64,000 nucleotides of DNA from Permianibacter fluminis (GCF_013179735.1 NZ_JABMEG010000002.1:62001-126000), one strand, 5' to 3'. Numbered from the stretch's first letter, positions 17,793-27,229 are shown. The notes: generated from the sequence alone by a model not told the origin. Program-made: numbers and translations.

Positions 17793-18941
17793 TCAGAACT
17801 GATAACGGACACCCGCCGACAAGCCACTGTTGTTGGCGCCGGCTGCGCTGTTGATTTCGCCATCATGGCCAACGCCGACCACTTTGAACGTGGATTCGTC
17901 GTCGTTGCTGACCGAGGCGGCGGTGACATACAGCACCGTGTTCTTGCCATAGAGGTGGTCCCAGCCCAGCGACAGTTGCGAGGCACCTGACTCATCGTCA
18001 GTGTCGTCGCTCAGATCGTCGGCGACGTAGTAGGCCGCCTTGAACACGTTGTCGCCAGTCTTGAAGCTGTAGCCGACGCCGTAGACATCGCGGTCCCGAT
18101 CCGGGGTGCCGCTGACGTTGTCCACGGTTTCAAAGAAGCCCGTGACTTTCTGGTTGCTGCCGTCGCCGAACTTGAAGCTGGCGGCAACCCGAATGGCTTT
18201 GGTGTCATCGAGGGCACTATCGCTGTCACGAACGGTATTGGCATAGCTGCGCTGCTCATAGCCACCACCGACAAACCAGGCGCCTGACTCCCAGGTCACA
18301 GCCGCTGACAGGCCGTCGTTGTCATTGTCATCGATGGCATCGGTACCGCGGTCAGCGGAGTAGATGAACAGGCCGTGCACGGCGCCGGTGCCGAGATCGA
18401 ACTGCACCGAGTTGTCCCAACGGCTGTCGATGCCGCTGATGTTGGTGATGGTCCGGGTCTCGCCGAGCTGGTCGGAATAGAACAAATCGACCTTGCCGCG
18501 GATGTTTTTCAGCGGCGTGTCAAACCGGCCGATGCGCCATTCGCCGTAACTGGTCTTCAGGCCCAGCCATTGGTTGCGGCGCGACAGGTTGTTGTTGCTG
18601 CCGGCACCGGTACCGGCGTTGGCGCCGCTGCCGCTCTTGCTTTCTTCGGTGGCGCCAATCTGCCATTCGGCCAGATAGCTCAGGGTCAGGCTGTCGGACA
18701 GGGCTTTCTCGCCGCGGATGCCGAGCCGTGAGGAGTTCGATGACACCGCCAGATTGGTCTCATCCTCATCGTCGGTCAGGTTGCCGGCAGTGCCCCGGTC
18801 ATCGGTGTAGTCGAGCAGGTCGGCCGACAGGTGAACGACACCGTACAGGGTCACGGTCGGGGCGGCGGCCTCATCGGCAGCGAAGCTGGGGCTGGCGAGT
18901 ACCAGGGCAGTCAAGGCAAATGGCAGGAGGTTCTTGGTCAT
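17793..18941 (-). CDS. Gram-negative porin (porin 2)
   Basis: A 382-residue outer-membrane porin, paralogous to porin 1. The signal peptide is MTKNLLPFALTALVLASPSFA; then VTLYGVVHLSADLLDY begins the barrel. NSSRLGIRGEKALSDSLTLSYLAEWQ and GEWRIGRFDTPLKNIRGKVDLF match the corresponding parts of porin 1, and the protein ends SAGVRYQF with terminal Phe. Acidic inserts (DDEDE, DDNDND) lie in loop positions, and a Gly/Ser/Asn-rich insert is near residue 105. The ATG at 18941 has AAGGA eight bases upstream. The gene is divergent from pstC; no convincing PhoB array faces it in the shared 330-base region. Confidence 0.92.
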   Translation of the reverse strand: MTKNLLPFALTALVLASPSFAADEAAAPTVTLYGVVHLSADLLDYTDDRGTAGNLTDDEDETNLAVSSNSSRLGIRGEKALSDSLTLSYLAEWQIGATEESKSGSGANAGTGAGSNNNLSRRNQWLGLKTSYGEWRIGRFDTPLKNIRGKVDLFYSDQLGETRTITNISGIDSRWDNSVQFDLGTGAVHGLFIYSADRGTDAIDDNDNDGLSAAVTWESGAWFVGGGYEQRSYANTVRDSDSALDDTKAIRVAASFKFGDGSNQKVTGFFETVDNVSGTPDRDRDVYGVGYSFKTGDNVFKAAYYVADDLSDDTDDESGASQLSLGWDHLYGKNTVLYVTAASVSNDDESTFKVVGVGHDGEINSAAGANNSGLSAGVRYQF

Positions 18942-19122
18942 CGTGAGGGTCCTTGTTGTCAGAAAAGGGAGCAGCCCAGAGGATTCCGACCGCGGCAGCT
19001 ATGATCACCCGGCCAAGTATTAAACTTTTTTGACAATAATCAATTCCAGCGCGTTACACCCTTATGTCTTTTGCGGCTCGCCAATGGCGGGTCAGTAGCA
19101 GATTGCTGTGTGGCGTGGCCGA
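18942..19122. other. Intergenic region between divergent porin 2 and pstC
   Basis: Left part of the 330-base divergent region. An A/T-rich patch near 19018-19050 (minus-strand TTGTCA, TTTAATAC) may hold the porin 2 promoter, but no hexamer pair with good spacing was found. Confidence 0.4.
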
Positions 19123-19168
19123 TTGTCACAAAGACTGTCACATTTCCTTCACATGCCGCGCATAGCAT
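19123..19168 (+). promoter_or_regulatory. PhoB boxes and -10 element for the pst operon
   Basis: CTGTCAC (19135) and CCTTCAC (19146) are 11 bases apart, with a further TTGTCAC at 19123, one base out of phase. Ten bases after the last box comes TAGCAT (19163-19168) as -10. The arrangement is that expected for PhoB-activated promoters, where the boxes take the place of the -35. Confidence 0.8.
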
Positions 19169-19271
19169 GGCGGCACTGAAAAAAGCGGCCTTGCCACGGG
19201 CTCCCTGCCGGGGTGTTGCGCTGCATGGGGCATTGTCATGAACCGGGTACCCGCATGAACTGGTCACTGTC

Positions 19272-21545
19272 ATGAATAAAACTGTCGATGTCCGCCAAAG
19301 CGTGCGGGCCCTGCTGGATGCGCAGACCGCCAGCGGCCGCCATACCTTGCGTACCGCCAAGGACAAGCTGGCTCGCTATGCCATCGCGTTTGGCGGCTGG
19401 CTGGTGATCGCAGCGGTGCTGCTGATTTTCTTTTACCTGCTGTCGGTGGTGTATCCGGTTTTCAAGTCGGCCAGCATCGAGGCGCACGACAGCCACAACG
19501 GCAGCGTGCCGGTCAGCTCGGTGCTGATGCGCATGGACGAGTACGGCGAGCTGTCGACCCACATTGGCAGCGATGGCGTCATTCGGGTATTGCGTAACGC
19601 CAGCGGTGCGGTCGAGCTGGAGCAGCCTTTGCCGCTGCCGGCCGGCGTCAGCGTCACCAGTGCTGCCGAAATCAATGCCAGTGCCGGTCTGCTTGCGGTG
19701 GGGCTCAGCAATGGTCAGGCGCTGCTGCTGACCTATTCATTCAGCACCAGCTACGACGCCAACAACAAACGCCAGTTGAAGCCGGTCATCGCCTTCCCGT
19801 TTGGCGAAACGGCGCTGGCAGTGGCACCGGATGCGCGCGCGCTGGAGCATCTGGCGGCAGCGGGCGATGAGGAAAGTTTTGTTCTGGCCGCGCAGGTCGG
19901 TAGCCAGGACATCCTGATCAGCAAGTACGAAAGTAAAACCTCGATGATGGATGACAGCGTCACGCTGGAACAGCAGACGCAGGAAGTCATCAGCACCGAA
20001 AAACCCAGCCAGTTCCTGCTGATCGATGGCGAGGGCCAGTGGCTGTACGCCGCCGGCGCCGACGGTGCGATTGAAGCTTGGGACCTTCGTGGCGAGGCGG
20101 CCCGCCGGGTCGAGCGAATTTATCTGACCACGGCCGGGGTCAAGCTGACTGAACTCAAGTTCTTGATGGGCAGCATCAGCTTGCTGGCCGGTGACAGCAG
20201 CGGCCAGATCAGCCAATGGTTCCGCCAGCGTGACGAGCACAACGAGTTTCGTTTGCAGCTGGTGCGCAGCTTCAAGTTGGCCGACGCGCCCATCAGCCTG
20301 ATCGGTGTCGAGCACCGGCGCAAAGGTTTCTACGCCGTTGACAGCAACAATGAACTCGGCATTTTCTACACCACCTCGCAGCGCAAACTGCTGGAGCAGA
20401 AACTGGCGGCGGCGCCGGTCAAGATGGCGCTCAATGCCAATGCCACCGAGCTGGTGCTGTTGAACAGCGACGGCAGTTTCGGTCGCTATCACATCGAAAA
20501 CGAGCACCCGGATATTTCCTGGAGCGCGTTGTGGGATGAAGTCTGGTACGAGAGCTACGACAAGCCCGGCTACACCTGGCAGTCGTCATCAGGCAGTGAC
20601 GAGTTCGAACCCAAATTCAGTCTGATGCCGCTGGCATTCGGCACCATGAAAGCCGCGTTCTACGCCATGCTGTTTGCCTTGCCCATCGGCATCAGCGCAG
20701 CGATTTACACCGCCTACTTCATGTCGCCGGCGATGCGCCAAATGGTCAAGCCGGTAGTGGAGATCATGGCGGCCTTGCCATCGGTGATTCTCGGCTTTAT
20801 CGCCGGATTGTGGCTGGCGCCGATAGCCGAGGCCAATCTGGCCGGTATTTTCTGTTTGCTGCTGCTGATGCCAGCAGTATTCATCAGTTTTGGTTGGCTC
20901 TGGCATCACGCGCCGATGTCGCTGCGCAGTCGCGTTGCCGAAGGCTGGCAAGCGGCGCTGCTGGTGCCGATCATCGTGTTGGCGGGCTGGGGCTTGTTCG
21001 GTCTTGGCGATGGCCTGGAAGCGGTATTTTTCCACGGTGATTTCCGCAGCCACCTGACCAATGTCTGGGGCATCGATTTTGAGCAGCGCAACGCCCTGAT
21101 CGTTGGCATCGCAATGGGTTTCGCAGTGATCCCGAGCGTGTTCTCGATTGCCGAAGATGCCATTTTCGGCGTACCAAAATCCCTGACCAACGGCTCCCTG
21201 GCGCTCGGCGCTTCACCGTGGCAAACGATGGTCCGTGTGGTGCTGCCGACCGCCAGTCCGGGCATTTTCTCGGCGGTGATGATCGGCCTCGGTCGCGCGG
21301 TCGGTGAAACGATGATCGTGCTGATGGCGACCGGCAATACCCCGGTCATGGAAGCCAATATTTTTGAAGGCCTGCGGACGCTGTCGGCCAATATCGCGGT
21401 GGAAATGCCGGAAGCCGAAGTCGGCGGCTCGCATTACCGCATCCTGTTCCTGTCGGCGCTGGTGCTGTTCACGTTCACGCTGGTATTCAACACCGTCGCG
21501 GAAGTGGTGCGGCAGCGCTTGCGGCGCAAATATGGCTCGCTGTAA
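19272..21545 (+). CDS. pstC: Phosphate ABC transporter permease PstC, long form
   Basis: A 757-residue inner-membrane permease, more than twice the length of E. coli PstC (319). A membrane helix at about residues 35-63 is followed by a periplasmic region of about 380 residues with repeated beta-propeller-like strands (GSQDILISKYES, GEGQWLYAAGADGAIEAWDL). The permease domain starts near 453 and contains the EAA loop (VPKSLTNGSLALGASPWQTM, then RAVGETMIVLMATGN). The long form is known in other gammaproteobacteria. It pairs with PstA to form the channel for phosphate delivered by PstS. No strong ribosome site precedes the ATG at 19272; it is the only ATG that suits the frame. Confidence 0.95.
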   Translation: MNKTVDVRQSVRALLDAQTASGRHTLRTAKDKLARYAIAFGGWLVIAAVLLIFFYLLSVVYPVFKSASIEAHDSHNGSVPVSSVLMRMDEYGELSTHIGSDGVIRVLRNASGAVELEQPLPLPAGVSVTSAAEINASAGLLAVGLSNGQALLLTYSFSTSYDANNKRQLKPVIAFPFGETALAVAPDARALEHLAAAGDEESFVLAAQVGSQDILISKYESKTSMMDDSVTLEQQTQEVISTEKPSQFLLIDGEGQWLYAAGADGAIEAWDLRGEAARRVERIYLTTAGVKLTELKFLMGSISLLAGDSSGQISQWFRQRDEHNEFRLQLVRSFKLADAPISLIGVEHRRKGFYAVDSNNELGIFYTTSQRKLLEQKLAAAPVKMALNANATELVLLNSDGSFGRYHIENEHPDISWSALWDEVWYESYDKPGYTWQSSSGSDEFEPKFSLMPLAFGTMKAAFYAMLFALPIGISAAIYTAYFMSPAMRQMVKPVVEIMAALPSVILGFIAGLWLAPIAEANLAGIFCLLLLMPAVFISFGWLWHHAPMSLRSRVAEGWQAALLVPIIVLAGWGLFGLGDGLEAVFFHGDFRSHLTNVWGIDFEQRNALIVGIAMGFAVIPSVFSIAEDAIFGVPKSLTNGSLALGASPWQTMVRVVLPTASPGIFSAVMIGLGRAVGETMIVLMATGNTPVMEANIFEGLRTLSANIAVEMPEAEVGGSHYRILFLSALVLFTFTLVFNTVAEVVRQRLRRKYGSL

Positions 21546-21575
21546 AGCGCCCGGTCGGATGAAGGCAGACAAGAA

Positions 21576-23198
21576 ATGAGAGAACCGTTCTTCAAAAGTG
21601 GCGAACACTGGGTCTGGTTGAATGCCGGTGGCATCGCGCTTGCGCTGGTCATGGTGCTGGGCTTGCTGTTGCTGATCGTGGTCAATGGCATGAGCCATTT
21701 CTGGCCGCGTGACATCGCGCAACTGCAGATCCAGCAGGCCGACAGCACCGAAGTGGTGCTCGGTGAGCTGGTCAATAACCACGTTGCCGTGATCGAAGGC
21801 GTGAAAGTGCCGCAAACCCTGATCCGGGTCGGCAATCGCGATATCTACGGTCAGGATTTCCGCTGGGTCAATGACCGTGCCATCAGCAGCCGTGAGCTGC
21901 CAGCAGAGGCGGTAGCCATCGAGCGCACTGAGTGGGGCAATTTTTACGGCTTTGTCGATGCCATCAAGCAAGGTGACGAGCTGGTGGCGTCGGTCGCGTC
22001 CGGCAACGTGATGACCGAACTGGCGCAGCGGCTGGAACGTGCCGAGCAATTGCGGGCGCGGATCGACGCGCTGGAAAAAGATACCGTCGGCGACATCAAT
22101 TTTGCGTTGGAAAAACTGCGTCTGGAAAAACGCCGCTACGAATTGCACGGTGGTGGCAGCGCGGAGCGGCTGGCGGAAATCGGCGCCGAAGAGAGCGCGC
22201 TGAAAAGCCAGTTCGAAGGCCTGCAAACCGAACTGGGCGGCATCTATCAGGAACTGAATCGCGACAAGCTGGTGCTGAAGCTGGTCAACGGCGATAACCG
22301 CGAACTCGCGCTGGCCAAGGTTGTTCGGCTGTATCAGCCGAACAAGATGGGCCTGCTTGACAAGTTTGGCCACTACGCCAGAAAAGTCTGGGAATTCCTG
22401 ACCGCGCAGCCGCGCGAATCCAACACCGAAGGCGGCGTGTTTCCGGCAATTTTCGGCACCGTGATCATGGTCATGCTGATGTCGGTGATCGTGACGCCAT
22501 TCGGCGTCGTGGCTGCAGTCTATCTCAGTGAGTACGCCAAACAGGGCACGGTGGTCCGGATGATCCGGATTGCGGTCAACAACCTCGCCGGTGTGCCTTC
22601 GGTGGTGTACGGCGTGTTCGGTCTCGGCTTTTTTGTCTACTTTCTCGGCGGCAGCATCGACAACGCCTTTTTCGCCGAAGCCAAGCCCGCGCCGACCTTT
22701 GGCACTTCCGGCCTGCTGTGGGCGTCGCTGACGCTGGCCTTGCTGACCTTGCCGGTCGTGATCGTGTCGACCGAAGAAGGTCTCGCGCGGATTCCGAAAG
22801 CGATACGAGAAGGTTCGCTCGCGCTTGGCGCCACCAAGATCGAAACGCTGTGGCGAACCGTCTTGCCGATGGCAAGTCCGGCCATGATGACCGGCTTGAT
22901 CCTGGCCGTCGCCCGCGCCGCCGGTGAAGTCGCGCCGCTGATGCTGGTCGGTGTGGTCAAGCTGGCGCCGACCTTGCCAGTGGATCTGAATGCGCCGTTC
23001 CTGCATCTCGAACGCAAATTCATGCACCTCGGCTTTCATATTTACGATGTCGGCTTCCAGAGCCCGAACGTCGAAGCGGCCCGGCCGCTGGTGTATGCCT
23101 CGGCGCTGTTGCTGGTGCTGGTCACCATTCTGCTGAACATCGCCGCCATCAAGATCCGCAACCGGCTGCGAGAAAAATACAAGTCGCTGGAACACTGA
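21576..23198 (+). CDS. pstA: Phosphate ABC transporter permease PstA, long form
   Basis: A 540-residue partner permease, compared with 296 residues in E. coli. A first membrane helix (about residues 13-35) is followed by about 250 periplasmic residues, including a predicted coiled coil (about 145-225; ELAQRLERAEQLRARIDAL). The permease domain begins near 287 with GVFPAIFGTVIMVMLMSVIV, and the EAA loop reads IPKAIREGSLALGATKIETL, then RAAGEVAPL. It starts 30 bases after pstC with AAGG upstream. The extra periplasmic parts of PstC and PstA probably contact each other or PstS. Confidence 0.95.
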   Translation: MREPFFKSGEHWVWLNAGGIALALVMVLGLLLLIVVNGMSHFWPRDIAQLQIQQADSTEVVLGELVNNHVAVIEGVKVPQTLIRVGNRDIYGQDFRWVNDRAISSRELPAEAVAIERTEWGNFYGFVDAIKQGDELVASVASGNVMTELAQRLERAEQLRARIDALEKDTVGDINFALEKLRLEKRRYELHGGGSAERLAEIGAEESALKSQFEGLQTELGGIYQELNRDKLVLKLVNGDNRELALAKVVRLYQPNKMGLLDKFGHYARKVWEFLTAQPRESNTEGGVFPAIFGTVIMVMLMSVIVTPFGVVAAVYLSEYAKQGTVVRMIRIAVNNLAGVPSVVYGVFGLGFFVYFLGGSIDNAFFAEAKPAPTFGTSGLLWASLTLALLTLPVVIVSTEEGLARIPKAIREGSLALGATKIETLWRTVLPMASPAMMTGLILAVARAAGEVAPLMLVGVVKLAPTLPVDLNAPFLHLERKFMHLGFHIYDVGFQSPNVEAARPLVYASALLLVLVTILLNIAAIKIRNRLREKYKSLEH

Positions 23199-23265
23199 GT
23201 GGCAGTAATGCAGCCCGGCCAGTGACAACACGAATTAACCAGCACCTCCGGTGCGGGAGAGCGTA

Positions 23266-24099
23266 ATGAACAGTACGAGCAAGAGTTACGAAATTGATGT
23301 CAGCGGAGTCCGCGGTGTCCGTGAGCGGCGCAGCATCCGTGATGAAAAAATCGCGATCAACGTTCGCGATCTGAAGCTCTATTACGGCGAGAAGCAGGCG
23401 CTGAAGGGCGTCAATCTGCCGATCGCAGAGAAACGGGTGACCGCGTTCATCGGGCCGTCGGGCTGCGGCAAGTCGACCCTGCTGCGCTGCTTCAACCGGA
23501 TGAATGATCTGGTCGATGGCGTGCGTATCGAAGGCGCACTGGAAATCAATGAAAAGAACATCTACGCCAAGGACGTCAATGTTGCCGAGCTGCGGCGCAA
23601 CGTCGGCATGGTGTTCCAGAAGCCGAATCCGTTCCCGAAATCGATTTATGAGAACGTTGCCTACGGTTTGCGCCTGCAAGGCATCAACAAGCGCCGGGTG
23701 CTCGACGAGGTGGTGGAATGGGCCTTGAAAGGCGCCGCGCTGTGGGAGGAGGTCAAGGACCGCTTGCACGACAACGCGCTCGGCCTGTCCGGCGGCCAGC
23801 AACAGCGTCTGGTTATTGCCCGTGCCATTGCCGTGCAGCCGCAAGTGCTGCTGCTGGATGAGCCGGCCTCGGCGCTCGACCCGATCTCGACACTGAAAAT
23901 CGAAGAGCTGATCAACGAACTGAAAAGCGATTACACCATCGTGATCGTGACCCACAACATGCAGCAGGCAGCGCGGGTGTCCGATTACACCGCCTTCATG
24001 TTCATGGGCGATCTGATCGAGTACGCCGACACCGACACGATTTTCACCAACCCGCAGCAGAAACAAACCGAAGACTACATTACCGGCCGTTACGGCTAA
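23266..24099 (+). CDS. pstB: Phosphate ABC transporter ATPase PstB
   Basis: A 277-residue ATPase that drives phosphate import through PstCA. Walker A is GPSGCGKST (63-71), the Q-loop lies in [11 protein letters not shown], the signature is LSGGQQQR, Walker B is [12 protein letters not shown] and the switch His is in [16 protein letters not shown]. The family's phosphate-specific pattern FNRMNDL follows Walker A. The ATG at 23266 has GGGAG six bases upstream; an in-frame GTG at 23251 is less likely. It is followed by a REP-like hairpin before phoU. Confidence 0.97.
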   Translation: MNSTSKSYEIDVSGVRGVRERRSIRDEKIAINVRDLKLYYGEKQALKGVNLPIAEKRVTAFIGPSGCGKSTLLRCFNRMNDLVDGVRIEGALEINEKNIYAKDVNVAELRRNVGMVFQKPNPFPKSIYENVAYGLRLQGINKRRVLDEVVEWALKGAALWEEVKDRLHDNALGLSGGQQQRLVIARAIAVQPQVLLLDEPASALDPISTLKIEELINELKSDYTIVIVTHNMQQAARVSDYTAFMFMGDLIEYADTDTIFTNPQQKQTEDYITGRYG

Positions 24100-24127
24100 A
24101 CCGGGATGGAGCCAGAAAATGGCGTAG

Positions 24128-24153
24128 CCCGGATTAGCGAAGCGTAATCCGGG
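24128..24153. repeat. REP-like palindrome between pstB and phoU
   Basis: Perfect 9-base arms CCCGGATTA / TAATCCGGG surround GCGAAGCG. The wording GGATTAGCGAAGCGTAATCC is a palindromic element widely scattered in proteobacterial intergenic regions. It sits inside the operon and could stabilise the pst part of the mRNA or lower phoU output. Confidence 0.7.
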
Positions 24154-24219
24154 TTCGCGAAGCGAACGATACGGTCGGACAATTGAAGAATCCCGAACGC
24201 AAACAAGGGGAGCAGAACA

Positions 24220-24939
24220 ATGGATAGCAGTCACGTTACCCAGCATATTTCCCGCCAGTTCAATGAAGAACTGGAGAACGTCCGTCAGCGCGTGCTGGCC
24301 ATGGGCGGGTTGGTCGAAGAGCAGATCGGCGCGGCACTCGATGCCTTGATCAACTTTGATACCGAAGGTGCGCTCGCGGTCATTCGCCGTGACGAGCAGG
24401 TCGACAAGTTCGAAGTCGAGATCGATGACCAATGCACCAAGATTCTGGCCAAGCGGCAACCGACCGCTGGCGACTTGCGCTTGATTGTCGCAATCCTGAA
24501 AACCATTACCGATTTGGAACGAATCGGCGATGAAGCGGAGAAAATTGCCCGCATGGGTCGGCATATCGCTGAAAACAGCGACCCGAGCCGGCCGGTCAAG
24601 CAGCATTACGGCGCAGTCAATCATCTGGGTCAGCATGTCAAGAACATGCTGCACCTGACGCTGGATGCCTTCGCCCGGATGGATGTGACGGCGGCGATTC
24701 AGACCATCAAGGACGAGCGCCAGTCCGATGCCGAATACGATGCCATTTCCCGGCAGATTCTGACTTACATGCTGGAGAACTCGCGCAACATTTCGCCGGG
24801 TCTGGACGTGATGTGGTCGGCGCGCGCGCTGGAACGCATTGGCGACCATGCCCGGAATATCTGCGAATACGTGGTGTACATGGTGGAAGGCAAGGACGTG
24901 CGCCACACCAACATTGATAAACCGGACAGCGCCACCTGA
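24220..24939 (+). CDS. phoU: Phosphate signalling complex protein PhoU
   Basis: A 239-residue, all-helical cytoplasmic protein made of two PhoU three-helix repeats (about 15-115 and 118-220). The family metal-binding motifs are seen in the ATITDLERIGDEAEKIA-like stretch (here KTITDLERIGDEAEKIARM) and in ARALERIGDHARNICEYVVYMVEGKDVRH. It links the Pst transporter to PhoR and keeps PhoR in its inhibitory state when phosphate is plentiful. It lies between pstB and phoB, whereas E. coli keeps phoBR elsewhere. AGGGGAGC upstream gives a good ribosome site. Confidence 0.97.
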   Translation: MDSSHVTQHISRQFNEELENVRQRVLAMGGLVEEQIGAALDALINFDTEGALAVIRRDEQVDKFEVEIDDQCTKILAKRQPTAGDLRLIVAILKTITDLERIGDEAEKIARMGRHIAENSDPSRPVKQHYGAVNHLGQHVKNMLHLTLDAFARMDVTAAIQTIKDERQSDAEYDAISRQILTYMLENSRNISPGLDVMWSARALERIGDHARNICEYVVYMVEGKDVRHTNIDKPDSAT

Positions 24940-24978
24940 GCGCACCGACGAGCGGATAACTAGGATAAGACCAACGCC

Positions 24979-25674
24979 ATGAGTGCGAAATTGCTGGTTG
25001 TGGAAGACGAGCGCGACATCCGCGACATGCTGTTGTTCGCGCTCGAAGAAGCCGGATTTCAGGTAACCGAAGCGAGCACCGCCGAGCGCGCCTTGTCGCT
25101 GCTGGCCGAGGGTTACAAGCCGGATCTGTTTCTGGTCGATTGGATGTTGCCGGGCGCCAGTGGTGTCGAGCTGGCGCGGCGGGTCAAGCAAAAGCCGGAG
25201 CTGCAGGATACGCCGCTGATTTTGCTAACCGCGCGTGGTGAAGAAGACGATCGGGTGCGCGGGCTTGAGGCCGGCGCCGATGATTACGTGGTCAAACCGT
25301 TTTCACCACGGGAACTGATCGCGCGCATTCGGGCGGTGCTGCGCCGCGCCGGTGGCACGGTCAGCACCGAAGCGGCCATCGAAATCGGCGGCATCCGGCT
25401 TGACACCGCCAGCCACCGGGTAACGGTAAAAGGCGAGACGGTCAAACTTGGTCCGACCGAATACAAGATTCTGCTGTTTTTCATGGAGCATCCGGAGCGG
25501 GTGTTCTCTCGCACCCAAATGCTCGACGCCGTGTGGGGCCATCAGGTTGTGGTGGAAGAACGCACCATCGATGTCCACATGCGGCGCTTGCGCAAAGCAC
25601 TTGAACCGTTCGGTGTTGAAGAATATGTGCAGACGGTACGTGGTTCAGGCTACCGGTTTTCCCATCGTAATTGA
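24979..25674 (+). CDS. phoB: Phosphate response regulator PhoB
   Basis: A 231-residue OmpR-type response regulator. The receiver domain (1-120) has the acidic pocket ED (9-10), phosphoacceptor D54 in LFLVDWMLPGASG and the conserved KPFSPREL. The C-terminal winged helix (about 130-230) has GPTEYKILLFFMEHPERVFSRTQMLDAVWG and VRGSGYRFS. PhoB binds CTGTCAT-like repeats of the kind seen before porin 1, pstC and pstS in this window, which supports the assignment over other OmpR family members. Confidence 0.97.
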   Translation: MSAKLLVVEDERDIRDMLLFALEEAGFQVTEASTAERALSLLAEGYKPDLFLVDWMLPGASGVELARRVKQKPELQDTPLILLTARGEEDDRVRGLEAGADDYVVKPFSPRELIARIRAVLRRAGGTVSTEAAIEIGGIRLDTASHRVTVKGETVKLGPTEYKILLFFMEHPERVFSRTQMLDAVWGHQVVVEERTIDVHMRRLRKALEPFGVEEYVQTVRGSGYRFSHRN

Positions 25675-25771
25675 GTGAAATGCGGTGGCCGATTGCCTGC
25701 AGGCAATCGCAGCAGGCCGCGCCTGTCCCCGGGCAGCGCGGACATCATGGACAACACGGAACTCAGCGCGC

Positions 25772-27082
25772 ATGCAACGCTTTCAGCCCTGGCTGACCGA
25801 ACTCTGGTTGATTGGCACGGCGACCTTGCTGGTCTGGCTGCCATTCAACTGGTTTGGCTATGGCGCCGAGTTTCTGATTGTTGCCTTGGCTGCCTATCTG
25901 GCCTGGCATTTGTACCAGCTGCGGCAATTCGTGTTTTGGCTGAGCCAGAATGCACGCGCGGTGCCGGACAATGTTCCGGGTGTCTGGCACGAGATTTACC
26001 ATCAGATCTATCTGGCGCAAAAACGGCGCCGCCGAACCAAGCGCCGGCTGACCCAGATCATCGGCGAGTTCCGCGACTCGACCAATGCCCTGCACGATGC
26101 CGCGGTCACCCTCGGCAGTTACGGCGAAATCATCTGGTTCAATCATGCTGCGCGCGAGTTGCTCGGGCTGCGCACGCCGCAGGATGTCGGCCAGCGCATT
26201 TCCAATTTGTTGCGCCATCCCAAGTTCGTCGAGTTTGAAGCGCGCAGCGAATCGGAAGCCGTGCTGGAAATCCCGTCGCCGCTGGACGTCAACCTGACCT
26301 TGAGTTTCCAGATTTTGCCGTATCGGCAGGGGCAGCGTCTGTTGATGGTGCGTGATGTCACCCGGGTGCACAAACTGGAGCAGATGCGGCAGGATTTCGT
26401 CGCCAATGTGTCGCACGAGCTGCGCACACCGATCACGGTATTGATGGGTTATCTGGAAACGCTGTCGTCGGGTGGCGAAGAGAAACTGGGCCGCTATGCC
26501 CGGCCGGTGTCGCAAATGCAGCAGCAGGCGCTGCGCATGCGTGCGATTGTCGATGATCTGTTGCTGTTGTCCCGGCTCGATACCGAACATAACCGGCTGA
26601 AGTACGAGCCGGTGGATGTCCCGGCGCTGCTGAAAACCATGGCCGATGATGCCCGGGTGTTGTCCGGCAACCAGCAACATGAGATTCAAACTGAACTGGA
26701 TGACAATCTGGGGCTGATGGCGGCGCCGAAAGAGCTGCAAAGTGCTTTCGGCAATCTGATCGCCAATGCTGTGCGTTACACCCCGGCTGGTGGCCAGGTC
26801 ACGCTACGCTGGCAGTGCGAGCCCGGTGGCGGTGCCCGGTTCGAGGTTGTCGATACCGGCCCCGGCATCGAGGCCCAGCACCTGCCGCGGCTGACCGAGC
26901 GGTTTTACCGGGTTGACGCCGGCCGCTCGCGGGAAGTGGGCGGCACCGGGCTTGGCCTCGCCATCGTCAAACATGTGCTCGAGCGCCACGGCGCCCGGTT
27001 GCAAATCAGCAGCACGGTCGGTGTCGGTAGCCGCTTCGCCTGCCTGTTCCCGGCCAGTGTGATAACGGTACTGAAACGCTGA
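25772..27082 (+). CDS. phoR: Phosphate sensor histidine kinase PhoR
   Basis: A 436-residue kinase. Two close membrane helices occupy residues about 8-50 with almost no periplasmic loop, as in other PhoR proteins. A basic patch (QKRRRRTKRRL), a PAS domain (about 100-190), the H-box DFVANVSHELRTPITVL with the phosphorylated His, and ATPase boxes N (NLIANAVRY), G1 (DTGPGIE), F and G2 (GGTGLGLAIVKHV) follow. The ATG at 25772 was chosen because the first helix follows at once; the open frame runs further upstream without sense. It phosphorylates PhoB when phosphate is low and PhoU/Pst do not inhibit it. Confidence 0.96.
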   Translation: MQRFQPWLTELWLIGTATLLVWLPFNWFGYGAEFLIVALAAYLAWHLYQLRQFVFWLSQNARAVPDNVPGVWHEIYHQIYLAQKRRRRTKRRLTQIIGEFRDSTNALHDAAVTLGSYGEIIWFNHAARELLGLRTPQDVGQRISNLLRHPKFVEFEARSESEAVLEIPSPLDVNLTLSFQILPYRQGQRLLMVRDVTRVHKLEQMRQDFVANVSHELRTPITVLMGYLETLSSGGEEKLGRYARPVSQMQQQALRMRAIVDDLLLLSRLDTEHNRLKYEPVDVPALLKTMADDARVLSGNQQHEIQTELDDNLGLMAAPKELQSAFGNLIANAVRYTPAGGQVTLRWQCEPGGGARFEVVDTGPGIEAQHLPRLTERFYRVDAGRSREVGGTGLGLAIVKHVLERHGARLQISSTVGVGSRFACLFPASVITVLKR

Positions 27083-27173
27083 TCCGGCTTGTGTTCCAGC
27101 GGTGGGCCTGCACCGGCGGGTCGGTCCCGGAGGGGGGCAGCGGCTATCTTGGTTTGGTCATTTATGCTGGTGG

Positions 27174-27229
27174 CTGTCATAAAAGCGCAAACTTGCCGTC
27201 ACAGAGTTGCAAGCCAAGCCCACCACAAT
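27174..27229 (+). promoter_or_regulatory. Probable PhoB boxes for pstS
   Basis: CTGTCAT (27174), a poor unit GCGCAAA (27185), CCGTCAC (27196) and a weak TTGCAAG (27207) follow at 11-base steps. Ten bases after the last comes CACAAT (27224-27229), a possible -10. The two good units are clear; the promoter reading is weaker than at pstC. Confidence 0.6.

Noticed and set aside
18942-19122. PhoB boxes for porin 2
   Set aside because: Only one half-unit (TTGTCAA, minus strand) with poor periodicity; not enough to claim a site.
21213-23231. A 672-codon open frame on the minus strand opposite pstA
   Set aside because: It is a shadow of the high-GC pstC/pstA genes: His/Gln/Arg-rich, without domains, and fully antisense to well-recognised permeases.
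24128-24153. Rho-independent terminator between pstB and phoU
   Set aside because: The stem has no T-run on either side and matches a dispersed palindromic repeat, so it was called a repeat.
23149-25191. A 680-codon minus frame opposite pstB-phoU-phoB
   Set aside because: Antisense to three clearly identified genes; no ribosome site and no protein family.
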